Positions 50,190-62,700 of a stretch of DNA of 64,000 nt are shown here, piece by piece. Every line of letters begins with the position of its first letter. The stretch's first letter is position 1. The notes under the pieces were generated by a model. It did not search any database and was not told the DNA's origin. It worked only from the letters and a program-made list of their open reading frames with translations. The stretch covers positions 39,063,536 to 39,127,535 of the forward strand of contig OZ038312.1 in NCBI GenBank assembly GCA_964035775.1, in the 5' to 3' direction. Made by a program: the position numbers and the translations under genes. This stretch comes from Osedax frankpressi. Lineage: Eukaryota; Annelida; Polychaeta; Sabellida; Siboglinidae.

Positions 50190-50328
50190 ATGCCCGTGGC
50201 GAAAAAACTCTACCGGAGGGTAATGCAAACTTTGCAAAGACCAAGAGACGAAAGACAACTCACCGAGCTTCTTCTGTTTGTCACTTGGTTCAGAGAGAGT
50301 TCGAAAGTACTCAACGAATTAGATACAG
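50190..50328 (+). CDS. candidate first exon, unknown gene
   Basis: ATG with A at -3 opens 46 codons and ends in phase 1 at a good donor, CAG|GTTAGT. The peptide reads MPVAKKLYRRVMQTLQRPRD, then ERQLTELLLFVTWFRESSK, then VLNELDT. Composition and GC content (the block 50030-50450 is clearly GC-richer) support real coding sequence with its promoter just upstream (GATTGGCC at about 50047 gives an inverted CCAAT). The RPRDERQ...LLxFVxWFRESS pattern recalls the start of some cyclic-nucleotide-binding proteins, but the match is too short to name. No second exon was found before the LINE and the 9-bp array, which may be its intron. Confidence 0.4.
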
Positions 50329-50892
50329 GTTAGTCACCGAATCGGATACGAATTCGCGGTTGTCGCGGATATTCTGAAATAGCGCACACGAATACGCACC
50401 GAGTACGTATTTCAATAGTTCGCGATGGACTCGCTAAGATATACGCCGGCGTTGGTTGATTTCTAACTATTAACAACTATATTAGTTTTAACACTAACTT
50501 GTAAATAATACACTGTCGACCATTTCTGCGTGGTTAGTAGCTTAATACATCACAGGAGCTTAGAAATGCCAAATGGATTAATTGTGGATTTAGTTTGATA
50601 TAGTTTGATAAACCAATATTAAATAATGTTGAGCATGTCTTCGTGGATATCCAGTTATCATTTCCTATGTTAAATGAAATTATATTTATATTTCCGCATT
50701 AATTATATTTTTGTATTCTTTTATTATAATTAGATCTATTTATATTCTACACTATTTCAATTATATAGAGTTCATGCCATTATAAATATACATCATCTCC
50801 ATAATTATATCAGCATAACAACTCACGTACATTTAAAAAACGTACTCATATATATACATTCTAATACTGCAATATTTTACTAGACATTTCTA

Positions 50893-51173
50893 TTACTCAG
50901 TGTAGTAAATATCGTAATAATGATCAACACCTGAACACAATATATCACTAGACATATACAAATGCCTAATGTTGTCGTTTACCACAGTAATGCAAGTATT
51001 CATTTGAATGTTTACATGCACGTGTGATTCTGCCCAATTTCTTTTCTTAATAAAATATTCTCCTCGATTAATACATCGACATCGAACATTTAGTAAACAC
51101 GTCTCTTCAGTCACATATTCCACACGAATACTGGTAACATAAATAATTATGCTAATTACTCGTACATATTTAT
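50893..51173 (-). CDS. candidate terminal exon, unknown protein
   Basis: Minus-strand open segment of 93 codons ending in TAA, entered through TTCACAG (phase 1). It reads SIRVEYVTEETCLLNVRC, then INRGEYFIKKRNWAESHVH, then CITVVNDNIRHLYM. Amino-acid use is balanced, with Trp, Cys and His, unlike chance frames in this AT-rich DNA. No ATG start and no family recognised. Confidence 0.3.
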
Positions 51174-51394
51174 CTGTGAACAATATTAAACCACGCCAAA
51201 AATGCAGGCCTCACTTCGGCTGATAACACAATCGCTTTCAACAATTAGAAACAATCTTTTGAACTATGAAAGACAGATTAATCTAATTTGGTAAATAATG
51301 TCTTAGTAGCAACCTTTCTCCCAAATTCATTTAAACACAGCAAAACTACTTACACTCCTGATATATTTAAATATAACAGAAACATCACCGACAT

Positions 51395-51720
51395 ATTAAC
51401 TATTAATACATATATTACTGATATACAAGAATGGCCATAATTCGCTTTGCATTAACAGACCAAAAACAATTCACATACGAAATTTAAAACAATTCTTGCT
51501 AAAAATCACACCTTCATTAGCAAATCACAGTCTTAATTACGCAACCTCCATCAGAAACCCTGGTCTTATCATTGACTCTCATCTCTCATTTAACAATTAC
51601 ATCACCCCCATTTCTAACTCAATGAACTACAATCTTGATATGTTATGTCTTATCAGCATCATTACAAACGTAGCCACTCTTCTCACCATTGTACTCGTCC
51701 TTCCGAAATTAGACTACCGC
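51395..51720 (+). mobile_element. LINE fragment, C-terminal reverse transcriptase region
   Basis: Reads NHSLNYATSIRNPGLIIDSH, LSFNNYITPISNSMNYN and LVLPKLDY, matching the reverse-complement element at 54.6-57.4 kb at roughly 90% or better by eye. It breaks off at LPKLDY directly into the 9-bp array. Upstream homology fades at about 51395. Confidence 0.85.
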
Positions 51721-54540
51721 ACTTCTCACACTTCTCATAATACTAATAATTCTCACACTCCTTAACTCCGTAATCACCCATACTCCTCACACACCTTACA
51801 CACCTCAAACTCATTATTCACCTCACATCTTCACACTCCATACACTCTTAACACTCCTCACATAACTCACATTCCTCGCATTCCTTACATACCTCACACT
51901 CCTAACATCTTCACACTCCATACACTCCTCACATACCTCATACTTTTCACACTCATCACACTCCTCACATACCTCACACTCCTCACACTACTCATACTGC
52001 ATACACTCCTCACACTCCACATACTTTTTACACTCCTCCTACTTCTCACACTACTTACACACCTGACACTCCTAATTTTATCACACTCATCACATTCCAC
52101 ACACTCCTTGCACTATGAATACTGCCCACACTCCTCAAACTCCTCACACTCCTCACACTCCTCACACTCCTCACACTCCTAATACTTCTCACAATCCTCA
52201 CATTCCTAATATATCTTACAATCCTCACAATCCTTGCATTTCTCGCACTCCTGGCACTCCTCACACTCTTCACACTCCTCACACTCTTCACACTCCTAAT
52301 ATATCTCATACTCTTCAAATTCCGCACACTCCTCACATTCATCAAACTCCTTGCACCCTTCAAACTCATCACACTTCTCATACTATTCACACTCTTTACA
52401 CTCCTTACACTCCTTATACTCCTTACACTTCTCACACTCCTTAAATTCCTACTTCTTACACTCTTCACACTCCACACACTCCTTACACTCTTCACACTCT
52501 TCATACTCCTCACACTCTTTACACTCCTTACACTTCTTATACTCCTTACACTTCTCACACTCCTTAAATTCCTACTTCTTACACTCTTCACACTCCACAC
52601 ACTCCTTACACTCTTCACACTCTTCATACTCCTCACACTCTTTACACTCCTTACACTTCTTATACTTCTTACACTCTTCACACTCCACACACTCCTTACA
52701 CTCTTCACACTCTTCATACTCCTCACACTCTTCACACTCCACACACTCCTTACACTCTTCACACTCTTCATACTCCTCACACTCTTTACACTCCTTACAC
52801 TTCTTATACTCCTTACACTTCTCACACTCCTCACACTCCTTACACTCCTACTTCTCACACTCTTCATACTCCTCACACTCCTTACACTTTTCACACTCTT
52901 CACACTCCTCACACTCTTGACACTTCTTACATTCCTCATACTCCTTACACTCCTCACACTCCTTACACTCCTCATACTCCTCACACTCGTCACACTACTC
53001 ACACTCCACGCTCCTCACACTCCTAACACTCCTCACACTCCTCACACTCCTCACACTTCTCACACTTCTTACACTCATCACACTCCTCACACTCCTCGCA
53101 CCCCTCACACTCATCATACTGCATACACTCTTCACACTACTCACACTCCTCACACTCCTCACACTCCTCACACTCCTCACACTCCTCACACTCCTCACAC
53201 TCCTCACACTCTTCACACTACTCACACTCCTCACACTCCTCACACTCCTCACACTCATCACACTCCTCACATACCTCACACTCCTCACACTACTCATACT
53301 GCATACACTCCTCACACTCCACATACTTTTTACACTCCTCCTACTCCTCACACTCCTCACACTCCTCACACTCCTCACACTCCTCACACTCCTTACACTC
53401 CTTACACTCTTCACACTTCTCAAACTCCTCACACTCCTCACACTCCTCTCACTACTCACCCTCCTCAAATTTATCGTACTCCTCACACTACTTACACACC
53501 TGACACTCCTAATTTTATCACACTTCTCACATTCCACACACTCCTTGCACTATGCATACTGCCCACACTCCTCAAACTCCTTACACTCCTCACCTCTTCA
53601 CACTCCTCACACTCTTCACACTCCTAATATATCTCATACTCTTCAAATTCCTCACACTCCTCACATTCATCAAACTCCTTGCACCCTTCAAACTTATCAC
53701 ACTTTTGATACTATTCACACTCTTTACACTCCTTACACTCCTTATACTCCTTATACTTCTCACACTCCTACATTCCTACTTCTCATACTCTTCACACTCC
53801 ACACACTCCTTACACTCTTCACACTCTTCATACTCCTCACACTCTTTATACTCCTTACACTTCTTATACTCCTTACACTTCTCACACTCCTCACACTCCT
53901 CACACTCCTCACACTCCTCACACTCCTCACACTCTTCACACTACTCACACTCCTCAAACTCCTCACACTCATCACACTCTTCACACTACTCACACTCCTC
54001 ACACTCCTCACACTCCTCACACTCCTCACACCCACACACTCCTCACACTCATCACACTACTCACACTCCTCACACTCCTCACACTACTTATACTCCTCAC
54101 ACTCTTTATACTCATTACACTCCTCACACTTCTTATACTCCTCACACTCGTCACACTCCTCAAACTCCTCACATCCCTCACACTCCTAATACTCCTCACA
54201 TTCCTCAAACTCCTCAAATTCCTCACAATTCTCACACTACGCACACTACTCACACTCCTCACACTCCTCACACCCTTCACACTCCTAATATTCCTCACAC
54301 TCCTCACACTCCTCACACTCCTCACACTCCTCACAATCCTCAAACACCTTACAATCCTCACACTCCTCACACTCATCTTACTCCTAATACTCCTCGCACT
54401 CCTCACACTTCTCACACTCCTCGCACTCCTCACACTCCTCACACTCCTCACACTCCTCACACTTCTCACACTCCTCACGCTCCTCACACTTCTCGGCCTC
54501 ATCATACTCCTCACATTCATCGTACTCCTATAACCTGTAA
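51721..54540. repeat. 2.8-kb 9-bp minisatellite (ACTCCTCAC)
   Basis: Copies of ACTCCTCAC with TTCACACTC, CCTTACACT and CATACTCCT variants. Blocks recur as higher-order repeats: about 52390-52560, 52500-52680 and 53720-53890 share the same order of variants, and 52065-52140 recurs at 53505-53580. Long open frames (HTP, SVR and HSS repeats) follow from the 9-bp period and are not genes. Pyrimidine-rich on the plus strand. Confidence 0.96.
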
Positions 54541-54639
54541 CCACATGGTTTTAATACTTCCTCCAGCTTCATAATAGAAGTGTGGACGTGTATAGGGAGG
54601 GGTAATAATACTACATCTTAGATAAACGGAAAAAGTGTG

Positions 54640-55194
54640 TCTTTAATTTGAATTTAAAATGTGTTGTGGTGGTGAGTAATCTTAAAGATATTTAATTGGA
54701 AGCCAATGTAGTTTTTTCTATAATCTGTAATGTGTTTTTTGGAGTATCTGCTGAAATTAAAAATAATCCGTACTTCATTATTTTGGAGAACTTGGAGTCT
54801 ATTAATGTCATGATTAAGTAGTCCATATAAAGCAATGTTGCAGTAGTCTAATTTCGGAAGGATGCGTACAATGGTGAGAAGAGTGGCTACGTTTGTAATG
54901 AGGCTGGGTCTAATAAGACGTAAAATACCAAGATTGTAGTTCATTGAGTTAGAAATGGGGGTGATGTAATAGTTAAATGAGAGATGAGAGTCAAGATGAG
55001 ACCAAGGTTTCTGATGGAGGTTGCGTAGTTAAGACTGTGATTTGCTAATGAAGGTGTGATTTTTAGCAAGAATTGTTTTAAATTTCGTATGTGAATTGTT
55101 TTTGTTTTTAGTCTGTTAATGCAAAGCGAATTATGGCCATTCTTGTATATCGGTAATATAGTTATTGATAGTTTGTCGGTAGATGGTTCTGTTG

Positions 55195-55234
<40 letters not shown>

Positions 55235-57350
55235 ATCAGCATAAGTGTGGTATATAATGTTGAAGTATTTAGAATAAGTAATTGGAAAAGAAGTAAGGTA
55301 AATATTGAATATTAAGGGATCTAGTTCGGATCCTTTAGGGACTCCATGATTTATTTATCTATGTTTTGATATAGTATTGCCTATCGCAATCTAGCATGAT
55401 CTTTCGGTAAGATAAGATCGAAACCAGTTTTGTGCTGTGTAAAGTGTATAGTAGAAAGTCGTTGATGCATTATATTATGGTCGACGGTATCAAAAACGGA
55501 TATGAGATCTAGGAAAACCATAACTTTACTTTGTTTTGATAAATACCATTACATTGTTTTGGAATTGAGTAAATGTCATTAAGGATTAATGTTAGAGCTG
55601 TCTCGGTGGATTTATATTTAGTGTAGGTGCTTTGGATTGTATCCAGGGTGTCACTTTTATATTAAATATCTAGCTGACTAGTCAGAATTTTGTAAAGAAT
55701 TTTGTAGAAAGGTTCTTTTGGGACATGGCCAGTAATTAATGAATCATCAAACAAAGTAACTGTCTAAGTTAGTAAGGTTTATGTTAGTATCTTCATCAAG
55801 AAGGAATTCTTTAGTTCTTTTACCAAGAAGTTCATCAGTGATTCTGAAATTGTTTTAGAGTTTTTTCCTACTGTCATAAATTGTTGTGGATAGTAATTTT
55901 GTTTCTCTATTAATAGTAGGTTTATGTATGCTTTCATATGCAGTTTAAATTTGTTAAGATGTATGGAAGATTTGGAATTTCGCCAAATTTTTTCGAATAT
56001 CCGTAGTTTTCTTTTTTACAGCATAAGTTCAGATATGAACCATTTAAAGGAGTTACGGAGGATTACAGTATTAGTCTTAATTTGTGTATATTCATTTAAA
56101 GTATCGTAGAGTAATGTATATAATTAAGATGAGACGAGAAGGGTTTTTTGAATTAATGTAGTGTTGTTGGAAATCTGAGTAGAAGGAGTCTATATTAATG
56201 TTGATTAATTGATTTTTCTGTAGTTAATAGTTGCTAAAGGTCTCGAAGGTTTGTTAACGTGGATATTAAAAGTTAAATGATCAGATAGTAGTTTACAAGA
56301 ATGATTGATTGTATGTATGTTTATATTATGAGATATTACACAATCTAGAATGTTTCCTGAGATATGAGTTGGTTTATTAATATATTGAGAGAAATTAGAA
56401 GATTCGATTAATGAGATGAATGTCTTGGTATTAGATGAATTTATATTTAAGGAAATATTTAAATCGCCAGATTGTTTTAGTTTATGAATTATTGATTATG
56501 TTCTGGAAATCATCCATACATGTTAGCATACATTGGTTAGGTGGGGTAGATTGCTATGAAGATTGTGAATGAGAGAGAGTTTTTAAAATGAAATGTGTAT
56601 GAGAATGCCCCACAAGATTTAAGTTGCAGATTAATTATTTCAGTGATTTCAAGAATCTTATAATGTAAACTAACACCACCACCGAAATGAAGGTCTAATT
56701 AGATGAATAGGTTTAGGATAAAGTCAGTTTGTTACTAATGGAGAATGGCAGAATGTATTATTTGATTTTGTTGGTATTACCTGTTTGACATTAGTGGTAG
56801 ATATTTTATTATGGTTTGGAAGACGCAGATAGAAAGTAGGTTTAATGTATTTTTGATATGATATTAACCAAAATTTATAGTCATTATCTGAGATTGCGAT
56901 ATCCTTAGATGACCAGTCAATATCTGAATTTATTAGATATCTTGATTCAAATGTATCATTATTATTATTGAAGGTGCAATTCGAATTTGACGAAGTTAAG
57001 TTACATTTAAAAGCATGATATATAACTTTCCTTCTTAGGGAAAGTTCCTAGGGTGATTTTTGAAATCTAAATTAAAGATTTGATAATCTTGAATCGTTCT
57101 TAATTATTCTAAGATTAGTATTAACTGTATTACAAGAGTGTTGCGAATTAAAGTAAATAATGCATAGAGTTATATGGAACTTATAAGAGGATATTGCATT
57201 AGGCAAAATATTAATTGTATTGAGCATCGGATTTAGAAAGTCAGGGATAAGTTGTTTTGAGTTTAGGCATTATATGACAATGGAGTTAGGAAATAGTGGT
57301 GTCGGTGGTGTTATACGAGATGAAGGACGAGTATGAGAATGGTTATTATT
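54640..57350 (-). mobile_element. LINE of the L2/CR1-like type, decayed
   Basis: In minus-strand order: an APE-type endonuclease remnant (GLHFGGGVSLHYK near 56.7 kb), the linker before the RT with RIFEKIWRNSK (near 56.0 kb), RT pieces STETALTLILNDIY and FDTVDHNIMHQRLS (near 55.6-55.4 kb), and the C-terminal part ILPKLDYCNIALYGLLNHD, INRLQVLQNNEVRIIFNFS (54.9-54.7 kb). These match the nLTR reverse transcriptases of the L2/CR1/Jockey group. The frame is broken many times (for example a frameshift and TAG in the FDTVDH block and a TA microsatellite inserted near 55196-55231). No ORF1 is recognisable. It ends at the 9-bp array, opposite in direction to the fragment at 51.4 kb. Confidence 0.82.
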
Positions 57351-57420
57351 TGATTGAAGTTTGGTGTTAGGTTAGAGTGAGGGTAGTTAATTAAAAGATA
57401 TGGTTTAGTATTTATAAGAT

Positions 57421-58545
57421 ATGCTGTGCTATGCTATGCTATACTATTCTATGCTATGCTATGCTATGCTATGCTATGCTATGCTATGCTATGCTATGCT
57501 ATGCTATGCTATGCTATGCTATGCTATGCTATGCTATGCTATGCTATGCTATGCTATGCTATGCTATGCTATGCTACGCTATGCTATGATAGGCTATGCT
57601 ATGCTATGCTATGCTATGCTATTATATGCTATGTTATGCTATGCTATGCTATGCCATGCTATGCTATGCTATGCTATGCTATGCTATGCTATGCTATGCT
57701 ATGCTATGCTATGCTATGCTATGCTATGCTATGCTATGCTATGCTATGCTATGCTATGCTACGCTATGCTACGCTACGCTATGCTATGCTATGCTATGCT
57801 ATGCTATGCTATGCTATGCTATGCTATGCTAGGCTACGCTATGCTATGATAGGCTATGCTATGCTATGCTATGCTATGCTATTATATGCTATGTTATGCT
57901 ATGCTATGCTATGCTATGCTATGCCATGCTATGCTATGCTATGCTATGCTATGCTATGCTATGCTATGCTATGCTATGCTATGCTATGCTATGCTATGCT
58001 ATGCTATGCTACGCTACGCTACGCTACGCTACGCTATGCTATGCTATGCTATGCTATGCTATGCTATGCTATGCTATGCTATGCTATGCTATGCTATGCT
58101 ATGCTATGCTATGCTATGCTATGCTATGCTATGCTATGCTATGCTATGCTATGCTATGCTATGCTATGCTATGCTATGCTATGCTATGCTATGCTATGCT
58201 ATGCTATGCTATGCTACGCTACGCTACGCTACGTTACGCTACGCTACGCTATGATATGCTATGCTACGCTACGCTACGCTACGCTACGCTACGCTACGCT
58301 ACGCTATGCTATGCTATGCTATGCTATGCTATGCTATGCTATGCTACGCTATGCTATGCTATGCTATGCTACGCTACGCTACGCTACGCTATGCTATGCT
58401 ATGCTAGGCTACGCTATGCTATGCTATGCTATGCTATGCTATGCTATGCTATGCTATGCTATGCTATGCTATGCTATGCTATGCTATGCTATGCTATGCT
58501 ATGCTATGCTAGGCTATGCTAGGCTATGCTAGGATAGTCTAGACT
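57421..58545. repeat. 1.1-kb pentanucleotide array (TATGC)
   Basis: About 225 copies of TATGC with TACGC variants clustered in blocks (about 58010-58035, 58215-58300, 58370-58390) and rare TAGGC and TATGA. A block of about 260 bp with TATGATAGGC and TATTATATGC occurs near 57587-57640 and again near 57847-57900, showing segmental duplication within the array. Confidence 0.97.
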
Positions 58546-58549
58546 ATGA

Positions 58550-58690
58550 TGTACTCATATCACTCTCCTCACTCTCCTCATACTCCGCACACTCCTCACT
58601 CTCCTCACTCTCCTCAAATCCTCACACTCTTCACACACCTCACATTCCACACTCTGCACACTCCTTACTATCCTCACATACTTCAGACCT
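58550..58690. repeat. short outlier of the TCCTCACAC repeat
   Basis: Degenerate CTCCTCACTCTCCTCA copies like the 9-bp array 4 kb to the left, placed directly after the pentanucleotide array. Confidence 0.75.
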
Positions 58691-59050
58691 TCACACACAT
58701 AGCACAATATTCCAGAAACTTGAAACTCAATAAAAAACTTGAATTTGCATCAGATCTAATCAGACCATACAGAAATCTCAATACTAACAAGTAATAATAC
58801 TTACATGGCACGTTCTTAACATCATTTATCTTGTTTAAAATTACTCAATTTAAACTTCTCTTACTATAGCACTTCCAGATTTCAGCATCTCCAAAATGTT
58901 ACTATAAGATTCAACTTATAATCTTACTAAATATAACAAACATCACATATCCCCTGTACGAATACAACTGCGTAATCAGAATATTGTCCAGAGAATATTA
59001 TATAATATAAACCCAACATAATCCTACAACACAAAATACCTGCATATCTT
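58691..59050 (+). mobile_element. possible LINE remnant
   Basis: Plus-strand pieces LQNVTIRFNL and NLTKYNKHHISPVRIQL in adjacent frames recall the region after LPKLDY in the LINE at 54.7 kb (LQNNEVRIIFNFSRYSKKH). The match is short and decayed. Confidence 0.35.
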
Positions 59051-59717
59051 TGTAACCATACCTAACAACTTCAATATACAATCAAAGATCACGACATCAA
59101 CTCGAAGTAAAACTAAGTATAAAATACCTAACAGCTTTCTTATCTATCACTAACCCGTATATCTGGAGTACACTTACTTACTTGTTAGCTGTTCTCATTA
59201 GCATGTACCTAGTCCTTCAAGGTAGACATCTAACCAAGTATAACCAACAACTTTAGAAGAGGAATTGAAATAGATAATGTATACACGAATAGGTGACCTC
59301 TCAACATATCGTACCCACGCATAACTTTTTATAACGTCCACGCCTCCTAAAAATACCCCAAATACCCACTTACAACTCCAAATCCCCTAACACCTCCTCA
59401 TGCATCCTCATTCCAATACACAATATCACAACCCTACACTCATAAATGTACATCATAATCTATTACCCCTCTCACAACCCCACAGAAATAATACCACCAT
59501 ATAAGCTACACCCCTAACACTACCTCACAAATCCATACCCATGATACTACCTCCCAACCTCTCCTATCTCTAATACCCACTAATACTATATCATAACTCC
59601 ATACCCCTAATAATTCTAACAGTAGTAATTTACTAGTAGATGAGCGTTTGAAAAATAATTTCATTAATTAATAATATAGTGAACAACGGCTTATTGCTTA
59701 CAATAACTGCTGTTACG
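59051..59717. other. AT-rich sequence with short pyrimidine-rich runs
   Basis: No gene recognised. Contains many short CCCC/ACCC tracts between 59330 and 59600. The 3' UTR of the candidate exon at 59718 would fall at its right end. Confidence 0.5.
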
Positions 59718-59796
59718 TCAGCAATTCTCATTATGTAATGGTTGCTCAACACATGGGCGTTTAGGTTCGCAATATACTGCCGTACATTGTGGGCAC
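59718..59796 (-). CDS. candidate Cys-rich terminal exon, unknown protein
   Basis: Minus strand: acceptor CTCTTCAG at 59797, then a phase-2 entry and 25 codons to TGA, reading CPQCTAVYCEPKRPCVEQPL then HNENC. Cysteine spacing C-x2-C-x4-C-x5-C-x9-C suggests a small disulphide-rich secreted domain, but no family is certain. The 12-bp array starts at the acceptor itself, so its intron would be the whole array and the upstream exons would lie right of 63.3 kb or outside the window. Confidence 0.35.
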
Positions 59797-59797
59797 C

Positions 59798-62700
59798 TGA
59801 AGAGTTACCAAAAGAGTTACCAGGAGAGTTTCCAGGAGAGTTACTAGGAGAGTTTCCAGGAGAGTTACCAGGAGACTTACCAGGAGAGTTACTAGGAGAC
59901 TTACCAGGATAATTATTAGGAGAGTTACCAGGATAGCTACCAGGAGAGTTAACAGGAGAGTTTCCAGGAGAGTTACCAGGAGAGTTACCAGGAGAGTTAC
60001 CAGGAGAATTACCAGGAGAGTTACCAGGAGAGTTACCAGGAGAGTTACCAGGAGAGTTACCAGGAGAGTTACCAGGAGAGTTACCAGGAGAGTTACCAGG
60101 AGAGTTACTAGGAGAGTTACTAGGAGAGTTACCAGGAGAGTTACCAGGAGAGTTACCAGGAGAGTTACCAGGAGAGTTACCAGGAGAGTTACCAGGAGAG
60201 TTTCCAGTAGGGTTACCAGGAGAGTTACCAGGAGAGTTACCAGGAGAGTTACCAGGAGAGTTACCAGGAGAGTTACCAGGAGAGTTACCAGGAGAGTTAC
60301 CAGGAGAGTTACCAGGATAGTTACCAGGAGAGTTACCAGGAGAGTTACCAGGAGAGTTACCAGGAGAGTTACCAGGAGAGTTACCAGGAGAGTTACCAGG
60401 AGAGTTACCAGGAGATTTACCAGGAGAGTTACCAGGAGAGTTACCAGGAGAGTTACCAGGAGAGTTACCAGGAGAGTTACCAGGAGAGTTACCAGGAGAG
60501 TTACCAGGAGAGTTACCAGGAGAGTTACCAGGAGAGTTACTAGGAGAGTTACTAGGAGAGTTACCAGGAGAGTTACCAGGAGAGTTACCAGGAGAGTTAC
60601 CAGGAGAGTTACCAGGAGAGTTACCAGGAGAGTTACCAGGAGAGTTACCAGGAGAGTTACCAGGAGAGTTACCAGGAGAGTTACCAGGAGAGTTACCAGG
60701 AGAGTTACCAGGAGAGTTACCAGGAGAGTTACCAGGAGAGTTACCAGGAGAGTTACCAGGAGAGTTACCAGGAGAGTTACCAGGAGAGTTACCAGGAGAG
60801 TTACCAGGAGAGTTACCAGGAGAGTTACCAGGAGAGTTACCAGGAGAGTTACCAGGAGAGTTACCAGGAGAGTTACCAGGAGAGTTACCAGGAGAGTTAC
60901 CAGGAGAGTTACCAGGAGAGTTACCAGGAGAGTTACCAGGAGAGTTACCAGGAGAGTTACCAGGAGAGTTACTAGGAGAGTTACTAGGAGAGTTACCAGG
61001 AGAGTTACCAGGAGAGTTACCAGGAGAGTTACCAGGAGAGTTACCAGGAGAGTTACCAGGAGAGTTATCAGGAGAGTTACCAGGAGAGTTACCAGGAGAG
61101 TTACCAGGAGAGTTACCAGGAGAGTTACCAGGAGAGTTACCAGGAGAGTTACCAGGAGAGTTACCAGGAGAGTTACCAGGAGAGTTACCAGGAGAGTTAC
61201 CAGGAGAGTTACCAGGAGAGTTACCAGGAGAGTTACCAGGAGAGTTACCAGGAGAGTTACCAGGAGAGTTACCAGGAGAGTTACCAGGAGAGTTACCAGG
61301 AGAGTTACCAGGAGAGTTACCAGGAGAGTTACCAGGAGAGTTACCAAGAGAGTTACCAGGAGAGTTACCAGGAGAGTTACTAGGATAGTTACTAGGAGAG
61401 TTACCAGGAGAGTTACCAGGAGAGTTACCAGGAGAGTTAGTAGGAGAGTTAGTAGGAGAATTACCAGGAGAGTTACCAGGAGAGTTACCAGGAGAGTTAC
61501 CAGGAGAGTTACCAGGAGAGTTAGTAGGAGAGTTAGTAGGAGAATTACCAGGAGAGTTACCAGGAGAGTTACCAGGAGAGTTACCAGGAGAGTTAGTAGG
61601 AGAGTTAGTAGGAGAATTACCAGGAGAGTTACCAGGAGAGTTACCAGGAGAGTTACCAGGAGAGTTACCAGGAGAGTTACCAGGAGAGTTACCAGGGGAG
61701 TTACCAGGAGAGTTACCAGGAGAGTTACCAGGAGAGTTACCAGGAGAGTTACTAGGAGAGTTACTAGGAGAGTTATCAGGAGAGTTACCAGGAGAGTTTC
61801 CAGGAGAGTTACCAGGAGAGTTACCTGGAGAGTTACTAGGAGAGTTACTAGGAGAGTTACCAGGAGAGTTACCAGGAGAGTTACCAGGAGAGTTACCAGG
61901 AGAGTTAGTAGGAGAGTTAGTAGGAGAATTACCAGGAGAGTTACCAGGAGAGTTACCAGGAGAGTTACCAGGAGAGTTACCAGGAGAGTTAGTAGGAGAG
62001 TTAGTAGGAGAATTACCAGGAGAGTTACCAGGAGAGTTACCAGGAGAGTTACCAGGAGAGTTAGTAGGAGAGTTAGTAGGAGAATTACCAGGAGAGTTAC
62101 CAGGAGAGTTAACAGGAGAGTTACCAGGAGAGTTAGTAGGAGAGTTAGTAGGAGAGTTAGTAGGAGAGTTAGTAGGAGAGTTAGTAGGAGAGTTAGTAGG
62201 AGAGTTACAAGGAGCGTTACCAGGAGAGTTAGTAGGAGAGTTATCAGGAGAGTTACCAGGAGAGTTACCAGGAGAGTTACCAGGAGAGTTACCTGGAGAG
62301 TTACTAGGAGAGTTACCAGGAGAGTTACCAGGAGAGTTTCCAGGAGAGTTACCAGGAGAGTTACCTGGAGAGTTACTAGGAGAGTTACTAGGAGAGTTAC
62401 CAGGAGAGTTACCAGGAGAGTTACCAGGAGAGTTACCAGGAGAGTTAGTAGGAGAGTTAGTAGGAGAATTACCAGGAGAGTTACCAGGAGAGTTACCAGG
62501 AGAGTTACCAGGAGAGTTACCAGGAGAGTTAGTAGGAGAGTTAGTAGGAGAGTTAGTAGGAGAATTACCAGGAGAGTTACCAGGAGAGTTACCAGGAGAG
62601 TTACCAGGAGAGTTAGTAGGAGAGTTAGTAGGAGAATTACCAGGAGAGTTACCAGGAGAGTTAACAGGAGAGTTACCAGGAGAGTTAGTAGGAGAGTTAG

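Noticed and set aside
51894-54574. Frames rich in HTP, SVR and HSS
   Set aside because: Translation of the 9-bp minisatellite.
57421-58532. Frames of repeated MLCYA
   Set aside because: Translation of the TATGC pentanucleotide array.
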